A DNA stretch of 64,000 bases from Bolinopsis microptera (GCF_026151205.1 NC_087074.1:12195182-12259181); one strand, 5' to 3'; shown: positions 22,513-34,350, counted from the first letter of the stretch. Numbers and translations: made by a program. The notes: generated from the sequence alone by a model not told the origin.

Positions 22513-25500
22513 ATGACTCCATCAATCAAACGAGAAATATGCGACTGCTGCAACAAAAACGTCCTTATTGGTCAAGGATACTTGGAATGTCAAAATTGTC
22601 CCAAAATATTACACAAATTATGCTTCAAAAATTCAAAATTTAGCCAAGGAGGCTCTGGACACTTATGCACCAACTGCTTCAGTATTAGTGTCATGATCTA
22701 CAATCCCTTTAAGGAACTCATAGGACTTGACAAAGAGTCTGATGATAAGTTCTACTCAGAAGACTTCCTGGAGTCTTTTGACTGTATTAACCAAGCATCC
22801 ACAATTTTGGAAAACTGTAAGAGTTACAAACTTAAATCAGTCCATGAAAAGGTCCCTAATAACTCTGATTTTAGCACAATGTTCTACAATATAGATGGAA
22901 ATCTATCCAACTTTGACTCCTTTTCTGCAGAAATGAGCATGCAAAAACTTACCTACTCAGCTATTGCTCTTGCTGAAACAAATGTTAATCAAAACAAAGG
23001 TGATCTGTACAAATTAAGCAACTACTCGCATTTCTATAATGATAAAATTCCAAATAAAACAAAAGGAACAGGTGTCTGTTTATATATCCACTGTTCCTTC
23101 AATGCAACCATAAACGACAAGCTTATCAGTACAACTAAAAACCTTGAATCACTCTTTGTTACTGTCAATAAAGGGACTGAAAAAATTAATGTTGGTGTGG
23201 TTTATAGATCACCCAATGGGGACTCGAAAGAGTTTCTCAATGAGTTGACACACCTGAAGTCACTCTTCCCCAAAGACATAAAATCTATAATTTTGGGAGA
23301 CTACAACTTTGACCTTCTAAAGAGAACAAATCCCACAACTCAAAAATTTGAAAATTTGTTTCTTTCATTGGGATTCTTTCCGCTCATCTCATTACCAACT
23401 CACTCCACAAACATTCACCAACATTCCTGCATAGACAATATACTCACCAACGACATTGAACACGTCACGATGTCTGGGGTAATTGATGATATGAATTCCC
23501 ACCACAAACCAATCATAGCCATGTTCAACCTTTGCATGCCTATGAACGAAACTTCTTCAGACAAAAAGCTACTCCAACACTACAGCTTCTCCAAGAAAAA
23601 TGTTGATACTTTAATTACAGACCTTGAATCCAAAGAAGATATCATGGCAAACAGTACCAACTTTGAAACCTTCTTTAACATCTTCACACATACAATTGAC
23701 TCTAACTGCAAACTAGATAAACCCAAAGTCTCCAAAAGAAATCCAATTAACAATCCTTGGATGACAGATGGAATTTCAGAAGCTATTTCAACTAAAGAGG
23801 AGCTGTATGATGACTGGATAGCCTCGAAAAAGTCAAAAGAATTTAGTCCAGATGGAAATATTGATCTCCACACAAAATTTTCAAACTATCGTCGATGTCT
23901 TAAAGGTGTAATAAAAAGTCAAAAAAAGAAATATTACTGTACTAAGATTATGGATCAAGGAGACAGCAAAAAGACTTGGGAAGTTATCCATGAATTAAGA
24001 GGAAAATGCAAAAAAACCATAAAGCCTCAATTCTGTGTCGACGGAGTATGCATCACAGAACGTAGACTCATAGCCAACAAATTTAATGAGTACTTTGCCT
24101 CAATAGCATCGAAATTGAATGAACAAGTTGATGGGGAAATGAAAATTGAGCCACTTCCTTCATTTGTTGAATTTTTACCAAAAACTAACCCAAATTCGAT
24201 GTACTTAACAGACTGCACTGAGAGTGAAATATCTCATATCATTTCTGAGCTACAAAATGGCAAAGCTAGTGATTTCCCCATTAGTGTTATTAAAAAGGCC
24301 TCACACATTCTCAGCCCAGTGCTTTCCATACAATACAACAACCTTATGTCAACAGGATGCTTTCCCGCCATCCTTAAGATAGGTAAAATTAGCCCCATCT
24401 ACAAAAAAGATAACGAAGAACACTTACAAAATTATCGTCCAATTTCCACTCTCCCAATTTTCGGTAAAATTTTTGAAAAGGTTATCTACTCACGGCTTTA
24501 TGGTTTTCTCTCGAGTCAGGGAATACTGCACGATAGCCAGTTTGGGTTCCGAAAGGGTCATTCAACATCACATGCACTCAACTACTCTATTCACCACATT
24601 CAGCAGTTACTCAAAGCCGGTAATCATGTTTTAGGAATCTTTATCGACCTAAGTAAAGCATTTGATACAATAGATCACTCAATACTTCTCAAAAAATTAA
24701 ACACATACGGGATCAGAGGACGGGCACACAAACTCCTGGAAAGTTATCTTTCCGACCGTAAACAATATGTTGGTGTGCTCAATGAAATATCTGATACTCT
24801 ACCTGTGCTTTTTGGAGTGCCACAAGGGAGCTGCTTAGGGCCCCTTCTGTTCTTAATTTACATAAACGATCTTACAAACTCTGAAAAGAACTCTAAATTT
24901 GTTCTATTTGCTGATGACACAAATATCTTCGTCGCTGCAAAAAGTAAAAACCTAGCATACAAAAAAGCCAATGAAGTCCTAAATTCCGTACACCGCTACA
25001 TGCTTGCCAATAAACTTCACATAAACACTGGCAAGAGCTGTTACCTTGAATTCTCAAACTCTCGATCCAACAAAGATAAAGATACACCCTCTGATCAAGA
25101 AATCAATATCAATGGCATACCCTTGGAGAGAGTACATGAAACTAAATTCTTAGGTGTAACAATCGATGAAGACCTAAACTGGAACGCACATAGAAGGAAA
25201 TTAGCAAAAAAACTAGCCAGCTGCTGTGGCATGCTAAATAGAATTAAAGATAACATTCCCACATCACTCCATAAAGATCTATATCACACTCTGTTTGAAA
25301 GCTATCTTGCATATGGTATAACTGTCTGGGGAGGGGCATCTAACAAAAAACTTGAACCTCTGTTCAAAGCACAGAAAATGTGTGCCCGCATAATGTTTGG
25401 AGATAAAGAAGCATACTTGGATAAATTTAAAACTAGTGCACGATGCAGACCCTACGGGGAGCAAATCCTGGGCAAGGAATTCTACAAAAAGGAGCATACA

Positions 25501-25929
25501 AAACCCCTCTTCAACACTCATGAAATCATGAATGTGCATAATCTGTACTTCTACCATTGTATTAATGACATCTTCAAGGTCTTGAAATATAGAACCCCTT
25601 TATCACTATACTCCCTCTTTGAAACATCTGGCAGACTTGGCAAAGAGACACTAATTCTCACACCTAAACCATCAGACAGCTACATATACAGAGCAGGGAC
25701 AATATGGAATACAGTACGACAAAATCTCATGCTAACTACATTCACCTGTTATAAGCCCAAACACCTCAAATCATCCATAAGAATCACCATCACTCACACT
25801 CAAAAGGAAGGAGAACCAAATGACTGGAACTTAGCTTTAAACAGCGTTCGACAAAATTCAAAAACTTTAAAATTGACCTTGCCTAGATTACTTAAGCTTG
25901 AAAAAGCGGTAATATCTAGCAAAATATAA
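22513..25929 (+). CDS. LINE B ORF2: PHD finger + endonuclease + reverse transcriptase
   Basis: 1,138 residues, intact. Residues 10-55 form a C4HC3 PHD-type finger: C10-x2-C13, C26-x2-C29, H34-x2-C37, C52-x2-C55. An APE-like endonuclease spans about 115-345 (IALAETNVNQ, GVCLYIH, VGVVYRSPNGD, ILGDYNFDLL, SHHKPIIAMF). The reverse transcriptase spans about 575-850: ISPIYKKDNEEHLQNYRPIS, QFGFRKGHSTSHALNY, IFIDLSKAFDTIDH (A), FGVPQGSCLGPLLF (B), LFADDTNIFVAA (C). A conserved tail follows (WGGASNKKLEPLF, FGDKEAYLDKFKTSAR, KKEHTKPLF). The ATG follows ORF1's TAG by four bases (TAGATAAATG), suggesting termination-reinitiation. All catalytic motifs are present, so the protein could be active in trans. 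Confidence 0.9.
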   Translation: MTPSIKREICDCCNKNVLIGQGYLECQNCPKILHKLCFKNSKFSQGGSGHLCTNCFSISVMIYNPFKELIGLDKESDDKFYSEDFLESFDCINQASTILENCKSYKLKSVHEKVPNNSDFSTMFYNIDGNLSNFDSFSAEMSMQKLTYSAIALAETNVNQNKGDLYKLSNYSHFYNDKIPNKTKGTGVCLYIHCSFNATINDKLISTTKNLESLFVTVNKGTEKINVGVVYRSPNGDSKEFLNELTHLKSLFPKDIKSIILGDYNFDLLKRTNPTTQKFENLFLSLGFFPLISLPTHSTNIHQHSCIDNILTNDIEHVTMSGVIDDMNSHHKPIIAMFNLCMPMNETSSDKKLLQHYSFSKKNVDTLITDLESKEDIMANSTNFETFFNIFTHTIDSNCKLDKPKVSKRNPINNPWMTDGISEAISTKEELYDDWIASKKSKEFSPDGNIDLHTKFSNYRRCLKGVIKSQKKKYYCTKIMDQGDSKKTWEVIHELRGKCKKTIKPQFCVDGVCITERRLIANKFNEYFASIASKLNEQVDGEMKIEPLPSFVEFLPKTNPNSMYLTDCTESEISHIISELQNGKASDFPISVIKKASHILSPVLSIQYNNLMSTGCFPAILKIGKISPIYKKDNEEHLQNYRPISTLPIFGKIFEKVIYSRLYGFLSSQGILHDSQFGFRKGHSTSHALNYSIHHIQQLLKAGNHVLGIFIDLSKAFDTIDHSILLKKLNTYGIRGRAHKLLESYLSDRKQYVGVLNEISDTLPVLFGVPQGSCLGPLLFLIYINDLTNSEKNSKFVLFADDTNIFVAAKSKNLAYKKANEVLNSVHRYMLANKLHINTGKSCYLEFSNSRSNKDKDTPSDQEININGIPLERVHETKFLGVTIDEDLNWNAHRRKLAKKLASCCGMLNRIKDNIPTSLHKDLYHTLFESYLAYGITVWGGASNKKLEPLFKAQKMCARIMFGDKEAYLDKFKTSARCRPYGEQILGKEFYKKEHTKPLFNTHEIMNVHNLYFYHCINDIFKVLKYRTPLSLYSLFETSGRLGKETLILTPKPSDSYIYRAGTIWNTVRQNLMLTTFTCYKPKHLKSSIRITITHTQKEGEPNDWNLALNSVRQNSKTLKLTLPRLLKLEKAVISSKI

Positions 25930-26320
25930 CTTGCAGCAGCCCCATACCTTGTCATGAACATAATATCGAAACTACCTCTGTGATCACATCTTTCTCTGGG
26001 TGCAAAATGAATATTATATATATATATAATAGGTTTATTAGTTTTATAGAAATTTAAAAGTTCTATAGAAATTTATTATATAAGGATTATATAAACATTT
26101 TATTTGTGTGTTTTGTGTTATGCATTTTTATACCTATTTTAGAAGAGATTTTTATAGAATGTTAAAAGTGCAGTAGGGTCAGTTTCAGACGAATTAAGCA
26201 TAAATGACATCACTGCCATGTCTGAAGTGGTTTGTAAATGGGCCATTATAAGCCCCAAGCGTTTTGGTCCCTCATTCCTGCCACTCAGCATTGCCTACTG
26301 TGAAGTAGAAATTTTTCGTT

Positions 26321-27658
26321 TTGTTTGAGAACCAGTTTGGTTTTAGGAAGAGTCACTCAACTAACCACGCCCTTAATTACTCAGTTGACTATGTAAACTC
26401 CCATATAAAGGAAAAGCAACATGTATTAGGTATCTTTATTGACTTATCAAAGGCATTTGACACTATCAGTCACGATAAACTTCTCATAAAACTTGACAAA
26501 TATGGTATAAGAGGTAACGCAAACGAGCTTATTGGAAGTTACCTATCTAACAGACAGCAGTACGTTTCAGTTTTAGGTGAGGAATCTGATAAACTCCCTG
26601 TTATTTGTGGAGTACCACAAGGTAGTGTTTTAGGACCGCTACTGTTTATAATTTACATAAACGATATCTATAACTCATCAGACCTAGGAAAATTTATACT
26701 TTTCGCTGATGACACCAATATATTTGTAGTCGACAAATCTGTCCAGAATCTCTACCAAAAAGCTAATACTATAATGAATTCTGTTTACAATTATATGAAA
26801 TGCAATCTTCTCCACATTAACATCAAGAAATGCTGTTACATTCACTTTACACCAGGAAAGAAGGATGTAACTAGTAGTAGTAGTAATAGTAATGATCTTA
26901 TTTTAACGTTGAATAACACAGTCATTAAACGTGTTGATGAAACTAAATTCCTCGGCGTTATTATAGATAAAAACCTTAACTGGAAACCTCATACTGCATA
27001 TCTTAGTTCTAAATTAAAGTGTGAAGTCGGTAAACTCTGCCGTATGAGAAGATTTATACCTAAAGAGCTGTATAATGACCTCTACCACACCCTCTTCGAA
27101 TCTCATCTAGGATATGGGATCTCAGTGTGGGGAGGCATATCGAACAATAGGCTTGAACCAATATTTAAAATTCAAAAAAAGTGCACTCGTATTCTATTTG
27201 GTGATCAAGAGGCATACAGTAATAAGTTCAAAACATGTGCTAGAACCCGCCCAATTGGATCCCAAAAACTTGGAGCCGACTTCTATAAACGAGAATCAAG
27301 TAAACCCCTTCTCAGCAGAAACAAAATACTCTGCGTGCATAATTTGTATAAGTACCACTGTCTACTTGAAATGTTTAAAATAATCAAACTTCACACTCCA
27401 ATACCGATGTACAATTTATTTCAAAAGTCACCCCGACGTGATAACTACTTTATTAACCCCGCTGCAACCAATTTGTTTGTATATAAAACCTCGAATATGT
27501 GGAATAAATTCCTTAAACCTTCTAGTAAGATTGACTTCTCGTCCCCAATTGCACTTGTTAAAGGTCGCATTAAAACTATGCTACTCAATGCTCAAAAAGC
27601 TGGAAACACTGATGAATGGTCAGAACTCAACTTTGATGGAAATGACATGTGCCTATAA
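26321..27658 (+). pseudogene. LINE C, 5'-truncated RT and tail
   Basis: The frame enters at ENQFGFRKSHSTNHALNYSV and carries IFIDLSKAFDTISH (A), CGVPQGSVLGPLLF (B), LFADDTNIFVV (C), KFLGVIIDKNLNWKPH, the WGGISNNRLEP block and the complete tail to a TAA after NDMCL. It has no endonuclease and no early RT, so it is a 5'-truncated copy of the same family as D and E. It has no internal stops in 445 codons. The Met at 26321 is simply the first ATG after the truncation. A serine run (TSSSSNSN) lies near 26870-26900. Confidence 0.88.
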
Positions 27659-30497
27659 TAAGAACATACAAACTAGTCCATATAGATTTCATACTACACA
27701 CACAAAATAACACACACAATACACACCACAGTCAAACATAGAAACTATATATTCACGCATATAACAGAGAACACAGATCAGCTCATCCGCTTTACACTAG
27801 TGTCTGGACTTGTCTGGAGTGTACGTCTGGAACGTGGGACGGACTCACAAATATATTGTGTAAACGTAGCGCGCGAAACTTAAATATTGTATAACTCTAT
27901 CATTTCATTACCCAGCGTGATTTACCGCGCCAGATTAATGAAATGACGCCGCGCTATATCCGTGAACCTACCGTCACTTATATCTTATATTTTATATTTT
28001 ATATTTTGTATCTCTTACTACGTAACGCGAAATTAAGTTGTATCACACTCCCGGTTTTGGACCCCAATGTTAACCTTGCAGCAACTGTGTCAGCCCAATA
28101 TACTCTAGAAGTATGATCACACTTATTTTAATGAACAAAAGACCCATAATTAATATAATCAGATACTCGTCAACAGCAGCAGTTTCCGTCCGTGTGATGT
28201 GTTGTCCTCCTCCTTTCTGTGTCCCCGTCGTTTTGTTTTGTGAAATGTATTGTAGTAGTGTTTTAATATTTAAATCGAACGCAACTCAATAGTTAATAAT
28301 AACAAACACAAATACTATTTCAAATAATTGATTAATATCGATTTATACGAACCAAACATTAATTATTTTTTAATAACCTTTTATATATGTGTTAAACGAT
28401 CCAGGGCATATCTAAAATTCGATAATGAACTTCATATATTATTAGTGCCGCGTGCTGATAAATATTCTGGGAATCAATCCACCCAATCGTGGCGATAACA
28501 TATTTTTGTGCTTGGCCGGTTTTAGGTTTGAGTTTGTGCTCCAAAAGTGGTAAATCGGGTGCTAGTAAAGCTCTTGCAGGCAACTGGCTCCTTTTGCCAA
28601 CTGCTTTTGGTTTAAGCGCTGACTCACATTTGGAACTGGCACTGGTATAATTGTAATATCCTACGAAGTCAGCATGCTATATTATTTTGCAAAACTCGTT
28701 TAATATCTTGACAATATTTAAAGTTTATGGATTTAGGTTTAGGCGCGGCGCACCGCTTATATGTTATAGCTCATTCAGCTTCTGTTTTCAGCGATGTGTT
28801 GCTACACACTGTATAGCATGTGTGATGTGGATCAAGCGCAGTGCCGCGCCTAAGCAGCAAAAGAGTTATTTATTTTAAAATTTATTTTTGTATCTCAAAA
28901 ATGATGTAAAGTTTTTAATATGACGTAGAATTAAAGCTATTTCCGTACAGCCTAAGTGCTAAGCACGCTCGTTAGAAAAACTATGAACAATGAACATAAC
29001 ATGCTAGCTTTCTTTATTTTTGTAAGTCGCGTCGGCTGACATCTTGGGTTGTACTGGATGTAACAAGTTTATTATCGGATGTCTACTTATATTTATTATG
29101 ATATCATTATTCATTGTAATGGCAATAAAATTTAAATTTTGTTTTACTAAATTTTGTTTTACTTAATAGAGAAACTGACCTTGTCTCACTAAATTTAACC
29201 ACTTACCATAATAAAAATACTAACAACCAAATAAAGTTTTTAAATAATTATATACAATCACCAAAAATATTTCCTCAAGTTTACTTCTAGCTAACTAGTT
29301 CGTGGTTTAAGCTCTTATTTTATTTATGATTAAAGGAATGTAAAATAAAACTTTTCGTTTCATTGAAAACTTTTCGTTTCATTGAATTTAAAGCATAACT
29401 AGTCGAATGATTTTTAACAGAATTTAAATACAGTGAAACTATACTGGGCTTGCATGCTCAGTATTTTTAGTCTCTCAAATAACCTGTCCAGTCAAATAAC
29501 CTCAATAGGGGCCTTATATTGGAATACAACCCAATAAGTACTTACATAACCAAATGCGATAAATCACATTTCAAGATACCCAGTATAAGGAGGCAAAATA
29601 TATACTCTACGGTAATAACAAACTTATTTCTTTGCTACTAAAAATTAAAACTTACCTCTTCAGTCTGCTGCCATTTTCCTACGCGTACGTCATCTTTAAA
29701 TATCTCACAACTTTGGGAATCCGGATTCATTATTATTTGTCTGTTGAATTCAGGCTGCTGTCCATGTTGTTATTGTAGATGGGATTTGGGTGAGATGTGA
29801 CTCGACAACAAATATGCAAGCCAAAAACGATTATAAAACTGTAAAAAGGGTACATTCCTGTTGTTGTTCTAAATAACTTTTGGTAGAACAACTTGATTAC
29901 TCACTGTATAAAAACGGAACAAATACAACTAATCTTCACATATTTAACCTTGTCAATACTGCCGTTAAATAACTTAAAATCTACATAACTAAAATAACCA
30001 CAGATTACTCGATTTAACTACATAAATATATTTCTAACCAAACACTCGAAAGAGTATGGTTATTGAGTAGAGCTCACAGTCCGAGTTTTCGGCTACCAGC
30101 ACCAAACCGACGTACCTATGACCCAGAATCCTTGTTTATATAAGGTTTGCACCTTTTCCCTCTGCCTCTTCCATTGATCAAGAAAACAGCAATTTCAAGA
30201 ATGATCAGCCTCGTCCCTTTGCCTCTTCCATCAGAGCCTTAATGTCTCCGACCTCCACACCCCTCATTTAGTCCATCCATCCCAAGCTTGTAATTTCCCT
30301 GGTAATTGCTTGAAGGCTGTCATCAGAAGGTCTTTGACCGTCCATGTTTCTCAATTAGACCTGTATTTACCGCTTCCGTTCTCTGTTCCATGAGTCTCTA
30401 CCCCACTTTCCAAAATCTTTGATCCTTAGTATTTTGACTGAAGGTCGTTTAAGGCAAAGTTACGTGAATCCTTACCGTTTCTATCCAATATGTTCTC
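27659..30497. other. Intergenic, LINE 3' sequence then unassigned AT-rich DNA
   Basis: 27659-28110 probably includes the 3' untranslated part of LINE C (AC-rich). Beyond that there are only short frames (28392-28583, 28687-28878) with no recognisable domain. Repeated words TTTTCGTTTCATTGAA occur at about 29354-29385. A short phrase (CCCCAATGTTAA near 28070) is shared, in the other orientation, with 8466-8478, suggesting a dispersed repeat. Confidence 0.45.
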
Positions 30498-30807
30498 CAG
30501 TGGCGTAACTTAGGGCCCCGCAGACCCCGCTGTGCGGGGGGGCGCCGTATAAGGGGGGCGCAATTTTCCTGAATTTTAGGCCCTTTCACTGAAAAAACGT
30601 CTTGTTTGTGTATTTCCCTGTCCAATTTAGCGGAAAAAATATTTGGGGTATCCTTTTTTGCTTCAGGGGGGCGCAAAAAGCCTTAGGGGGGGGGGGCGAG
30701 AAAAAAGTACCCGACCTTTTTTTTTTTTTTTTAGGGACACAAAAAATTTTAGGGGGGCGCTTTTCGTCACTGAGCGGGGGGCACCAACAGGCAAAGTTAC
30801 GCCACTG
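30498..30807. mobile_element. hAT-type MITE with 8-bp target duplication
   Basis: Terminal inverted repeats CAGTGGCGTAAC (30498-30509) and GTTACGCCACTG (30796-30807) enclose 310 bp. The 8-bp target duplication ATGTTCTC is exact on both sides (30490-30497 and 30808-30815). The interior is G-rich and has no transposase. An 8-bp duplication together with CAGTG ends fits the hAT superfamily. Related copies lie at 46358-46645 and, truncated, at 53499. Confidence 0.9.
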
Positions 30808-31089
30808 ATGTTCTCCTTCTGTACTTGGTTAACTTCCGATAGCTTAAAAACCCTCAATCGTAAGGTAGTAACTCCCCCTGTTTGTCGCAAAGTTTATCAA
30901 TTAAACTAACTCAAACCTTCAACCATAAAATTTCCCAGTAACTCCGTCAGTTCTTCATTGTCCTAAAGCCAAGTTTACCTAAACCATTAACGCCAAACGG
31001 GCCTAAACCGTAAAATTGTCCTAAACAAATAGGAAGGTATAAATTTAAACTGTTAACCAACAATAATAAATAATTACTGGTAAACCAAA

Positions 31090-31172
31090 CTTTTCTCCAA
31101 AATGTATGTCTGCACTCAGGGCAACAAAATTCATCTAAAGCTGAAAAAATTATATTAAGTTTTACTGCTAAA
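31090..31172 (-). pseudogene. Inverted fragment of BARD1-like intron 1/exon 2 boundary
   Basis: Read on the minus strand, 31172-31090 matches the end of intron 1 and the start of exon 2 of the BARD1-like gene (about 36069-36154). The intronic TTTAGCAGTAAAACTTA and TTTTTTCAG acceptor, then CTTTAGRTGAATTT, the RING cysteines CPECRH and FWRK are all present. Differences are few (for example CRHTFW in place of CRHPFW). The rest of the gene is absent. It is a partial, inverted, segmental copy including intron sequence, so it is not a processed pseudogene. Confidence 0.88.
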
Positions 31173-32185
31173 TTGGCCAATTATAAACACCCTTGTAATG
31201 CATTCTTATACGTAAATGGCTATTTTTTAAAAATTCAATATTATAGTAGCATGATTAGTTTTTTTACAGGCTAAGTAACCCCTAATAAAGTTTTCGCTTT
31301 GTAACAAAGTGAGAAATTTATCAAATTAGTTGCAAAACTAAGTAAGTGTTAACAGTTTAGGTACAAAAACTTTAACTCTTGTCTTCACAAGATTTACAGT
31401 TTCAGAAATTTCACAATAGCGCTCGATTTTTGGAAGATTTAATAAAGTGCGCGGCGTTCTAAAGTTTTCGTCGTTTCTAGAAGGTTCGACGTAGGCTTAA
31501 ATTTATTTGAAAACCCCTTTAAATGGGAAAATTTATTTTTAATTATTACTCATTACTTAACTGCAGGGATGAAATGACAATTGTGCAAAACAGAATTTTT
31601 TCTACAAAAGCTTAAAATTGTTTCACACAGCGGTATTAAATTGGTTTGATTCACGATGTCAATCCTTCGCAGCTAGGCGCGGCCCAGTAGTGCATCGCGC
31701 ACTATTTTACTATATATAAAGCAAGACGACAGTTATCCGTGCCATGTTTTACTGACACCACGGCATCAACTTTAACGCGAATATACGCTATTCATATTCA
31801 TTATTACATCCTGGGTTGTGCTGCACAAAACAAAAACATAAAACATTAGTTTTCTTTACGGCTATGATATGGAAAAAATAATTATTTAACAAATGACATA
31901 CAGGGTATGTAAAAAAACAATAAAATGGGCCCACCTTGTCATACGTTGTATGACTGATGACCCGCCGCGCACGAGTGCGCGGCTCCCCTGTATCGTCGAA
32001 ACTCACTATAGTGAAGCGACCGTGGGGGTCACCACGTGATACAAGCAACAAGGCCCACCCAGTCTATTTATTGGTCGACAAGTTTGCAACTCGGCGCGCG
32101 TCTTGATAGTTTATAAACCTACAAACGGGTCCTAGTATACTACCAACTACGGGTGCGCGCTATAAATTAGTGAAACAAATTTTAT
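31173..32185. other. Intergenic, no gene seen
   Basis: AT-rich with CpG-rich patches near 31680-31700 and 31965-31985. The minus-strand frame at 31788-32051 has no recognisable features. Confidence 0.45.
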
Positions 32186-32327
32186 CTACCAATCATCCTA
32201 CACGTGGAACAGCTGTCAACAAACATTAAGTAAAATAAGTTTAATACTCCGAAAAAACTGGCTTAAGAATATATTGAAAATTGCTTTACAAGAATTGCAA
32301 TTCACGCATGATACACTTGATTGGTGT
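32186..32327 (+). pseudogene. LINE ORF2 tail fragment
   Basis: The plus-strand translation gives IYQSSYTWNSCQQTLSKI, then KNILKIALQELQF and DTLDWCE, closely matching the inverted remnant at 7908-8231 (YQSSYMWNSCRQTSSKI; KIALQELQFKHDTLDWCELNF). It has one small frame break in the middle. It is a second copy of the same dead LINE family. Confidence 0.75.
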
Positions 32328-33140
32328 GAGTGCGAGGACTCTGGTTAGAGCTGAGCAAGAGCAAAAAGGACGTCATTTGCTTTGCTGACATTGTCATGAT
32401 TGCTTCGCTTCGAAAATCGTTGACGATATCGTTGCTATTCATAGCTACGATATGGAATGGTTGGCATCCTTAATTCACACACTGGGATTACAGATTATGG
32501 TGGCACAAGCGTGACTTATACCTACCTCCATAATATAATGCAGGTTATCAGGAAAACAACAATTTCAGGAAAACAACAATTTTATTTAGTATCAGTTACA
32601 GCAAACAAAAAATATATTTTATATAATATAATATAACTAGGACGAACTTTAGTTTAGAAATCTTGGGGGACTTGGAGTAGCAAGAGATTGACTAGAAGGT
32701 ATATACCTTTTACCAAAAACGTCGAAAAGAATCCTGGGTGATACAGGATCGGAGAGTACAGACCATAAAGTTTACGCACCCACCTTTGCCTCCAGAATTC
32801 TTGGTTGGTTGAAAATGTATGCTAACTTGGTCGTTTATACTCCAAGTCCCTTTGTTAAAAGAAGTAATATTATGTACGTCTGGAGTTAACTTCATTCAAT
32901 AATAACAATATCAATATAGTCAATATCAATATCAGACTAAACTATCGAATAAATTATCAAATATTATTTGTTAATTCGATCTGAATAAAAATTTAGTTAA
33001 GTTAAGATATTAAATAATTAAAAACATTACAACAAGTGGTTAAAAACGCCCAAAATTGATCTGAGAGCTTTTCAGTCTATAATACAATCATGATAGTAAT
33101 ATTAAGTGTGTTAAGTGTGTGCTGCTGCGATTAGAATAGA
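32328..33140. other. Intergenic, no gene seen
   Basis: Contains a short tandem duplication (CAGGAAAACAACAATTT, twice, at about 32550-32583) and AT-rich sequence. No credible frame. Confidence 0.45.
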
Positions 33141-33689
33141 TTACTGCAATTTAAAATTGTTTGGATTCCAAGTATCTTTTAAATCAGCAGCCTGTACTTG
33201 TAATAATAGTGCCTTGGTTCTCAATTTTATCAAGTTAATGGAAGTTTCTAGGCAATTGCTTGAGGTTAGAATTTTTTTATGAACAGTGTTCCAAAGCTTG
33301 GCTGCAGTGAACAAAAAAGTATTTGATTTATTAAGAAGAATAACCGTTAAACTCGTTGTACGGTTTGAAATGTTGATGGCCTCATAAAGGGAGTATGGGC
33401 AGTGGTACTTGATAATCTTAGAGAATTCTGAAATGCAATGGTACTTGAACAAGTTTTGAACTGTAAGAATTTTTAGTCTATTAAAAATGGGTTTTGTATG
33501 CTCCTTTTCAAAATGTTTATGGCCTAATCTTTGCATACCATATGGTCTAGTTCTTGCACATGTTGATTGTTTATCTAGATATGAGTCGAGATCACCAAAA
33601 AGGATCCTTATACAGTGCTTCTGAGTGATAAAAAGACTGTCATTGGACCGTTCCTTCAAAACTTCCACTACACTACTAAATCTCTTCAC
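33141..33689 (-). pseudogene. LINE ORF2 C-terminal fragment
   Basis: A minus-strand frame with FITQKHCIRILFGDLDSYLD, CARTRPYGMQRLG, FEKEHTKPIFNRLKI and VQNLFKYHCISEF matches the tail after the reverse transcriptase in LINEs B-E. It lacks all RT motifs. The first 15 or so residues do not match, so the truncation point is near 33645. Confidence 0.85.
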
Positions 33690-33861
33690 GGTGGAAGTTT
33701 CCTATAAACGACGAGACTGCCATTTATCCAGACTGTCATTTATCCATGGAGTGCTTGTTAGGTGAGGATCTAAATTGCTTTTTGTTGTGATGTGAATTTG
33801 TGGATTTTATTTTTAATTGACCATTATATATTACGTTGAAACAGAAATCCAGCTTCTCTCC

Positions 33862-34272
33862 GTTCCTCACACACTTAAACTATCTAATGGAACAAATAGA
33901 CAGGATGGTGCAAGACTGGACATCAGTGCGATATCGTTCTGGTCGCCGCTGGACAGGGCATTCACAGATGTAAGGGTACTTCACCCTCAAGCCTAGTCCA
34001 ACAGTGACAAGAGTATGTCGCCACTGGTCTTCAGTACTACAGGAGAAATGGCAACTGAGGCTTCACAGTTCCTAAAACATCTCGCTGAAAAGATCAGCCT
34101 AAAGAAAGGCCAACGGTATTGTGATGTGATGTCATTTGTCAGACGCAGACTGCGTTTTGATCTACTCAGAACCTGTATAGTCTCTATCAGGGGGTACAGA
34201 GGTACCAGAACCCTTCCACCCACGGCAATGAGTGATTTGGACCTTAACCTGATCAACACTCTTAAACCCTAA
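33862..34272 (+). pseudogene. Mobile-element protein fragment, first copy
   Basis: One plus-strand frame gives NGTNRQDGARLDISAISFW, then RAFTDVRVLHPQA, an in-frame TAG (33994-33996), then SPLVFSTTGEMATEASQFLK and RRRLRFDLLRTCIVSIRGYRG to a stop. The layout D-ARLDI…F-DVRV followed by PLVFSTTGGM resembles a PD-(D/E)xK-like and C-terminal segment common in cnidarian repetitive-element proteins; I cannot name the family with certainty. The middle of that segment is deleted here. It is dead through the stop and the deletion. Confidence 0.6.
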
Positions 34273-34350
34273 AAGGTCATGGAGTGCTCTAGTTGGATGG
34301 GGGTCTAAACTGCTTTTTGTTGTGATGTGATTTAGTGGATTTTATATATA

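Larger units (their letters stand above)
21297..26030 (+). mobile_element. LINE element B (CR1-like), ORF2 complete
   Basis: Plus-strand LINE with ORF1 (5'-truncated at about 21297) and an intact ORF2. The 3' end appears to be a (TA)n run at about 26016-26029, as CR1-like LINEs often end in a short tandem microsatellite rather than poly-A. The 5' junction abuts the minus-strand LINE E. ORF1 and ORF2 are 4 nt apart. ORF2 has no stop or frameshift over 1,138 codons, which argues for a young insertion. Confidence 0.85.

Noticed and set aside
30602-30909. Overlapping frames in the hAT-type MITE
   Set aside because: The element is defined by its inverted repeats and 8-bp duplication; frames are low-complexity by-products of G-rich sequence.
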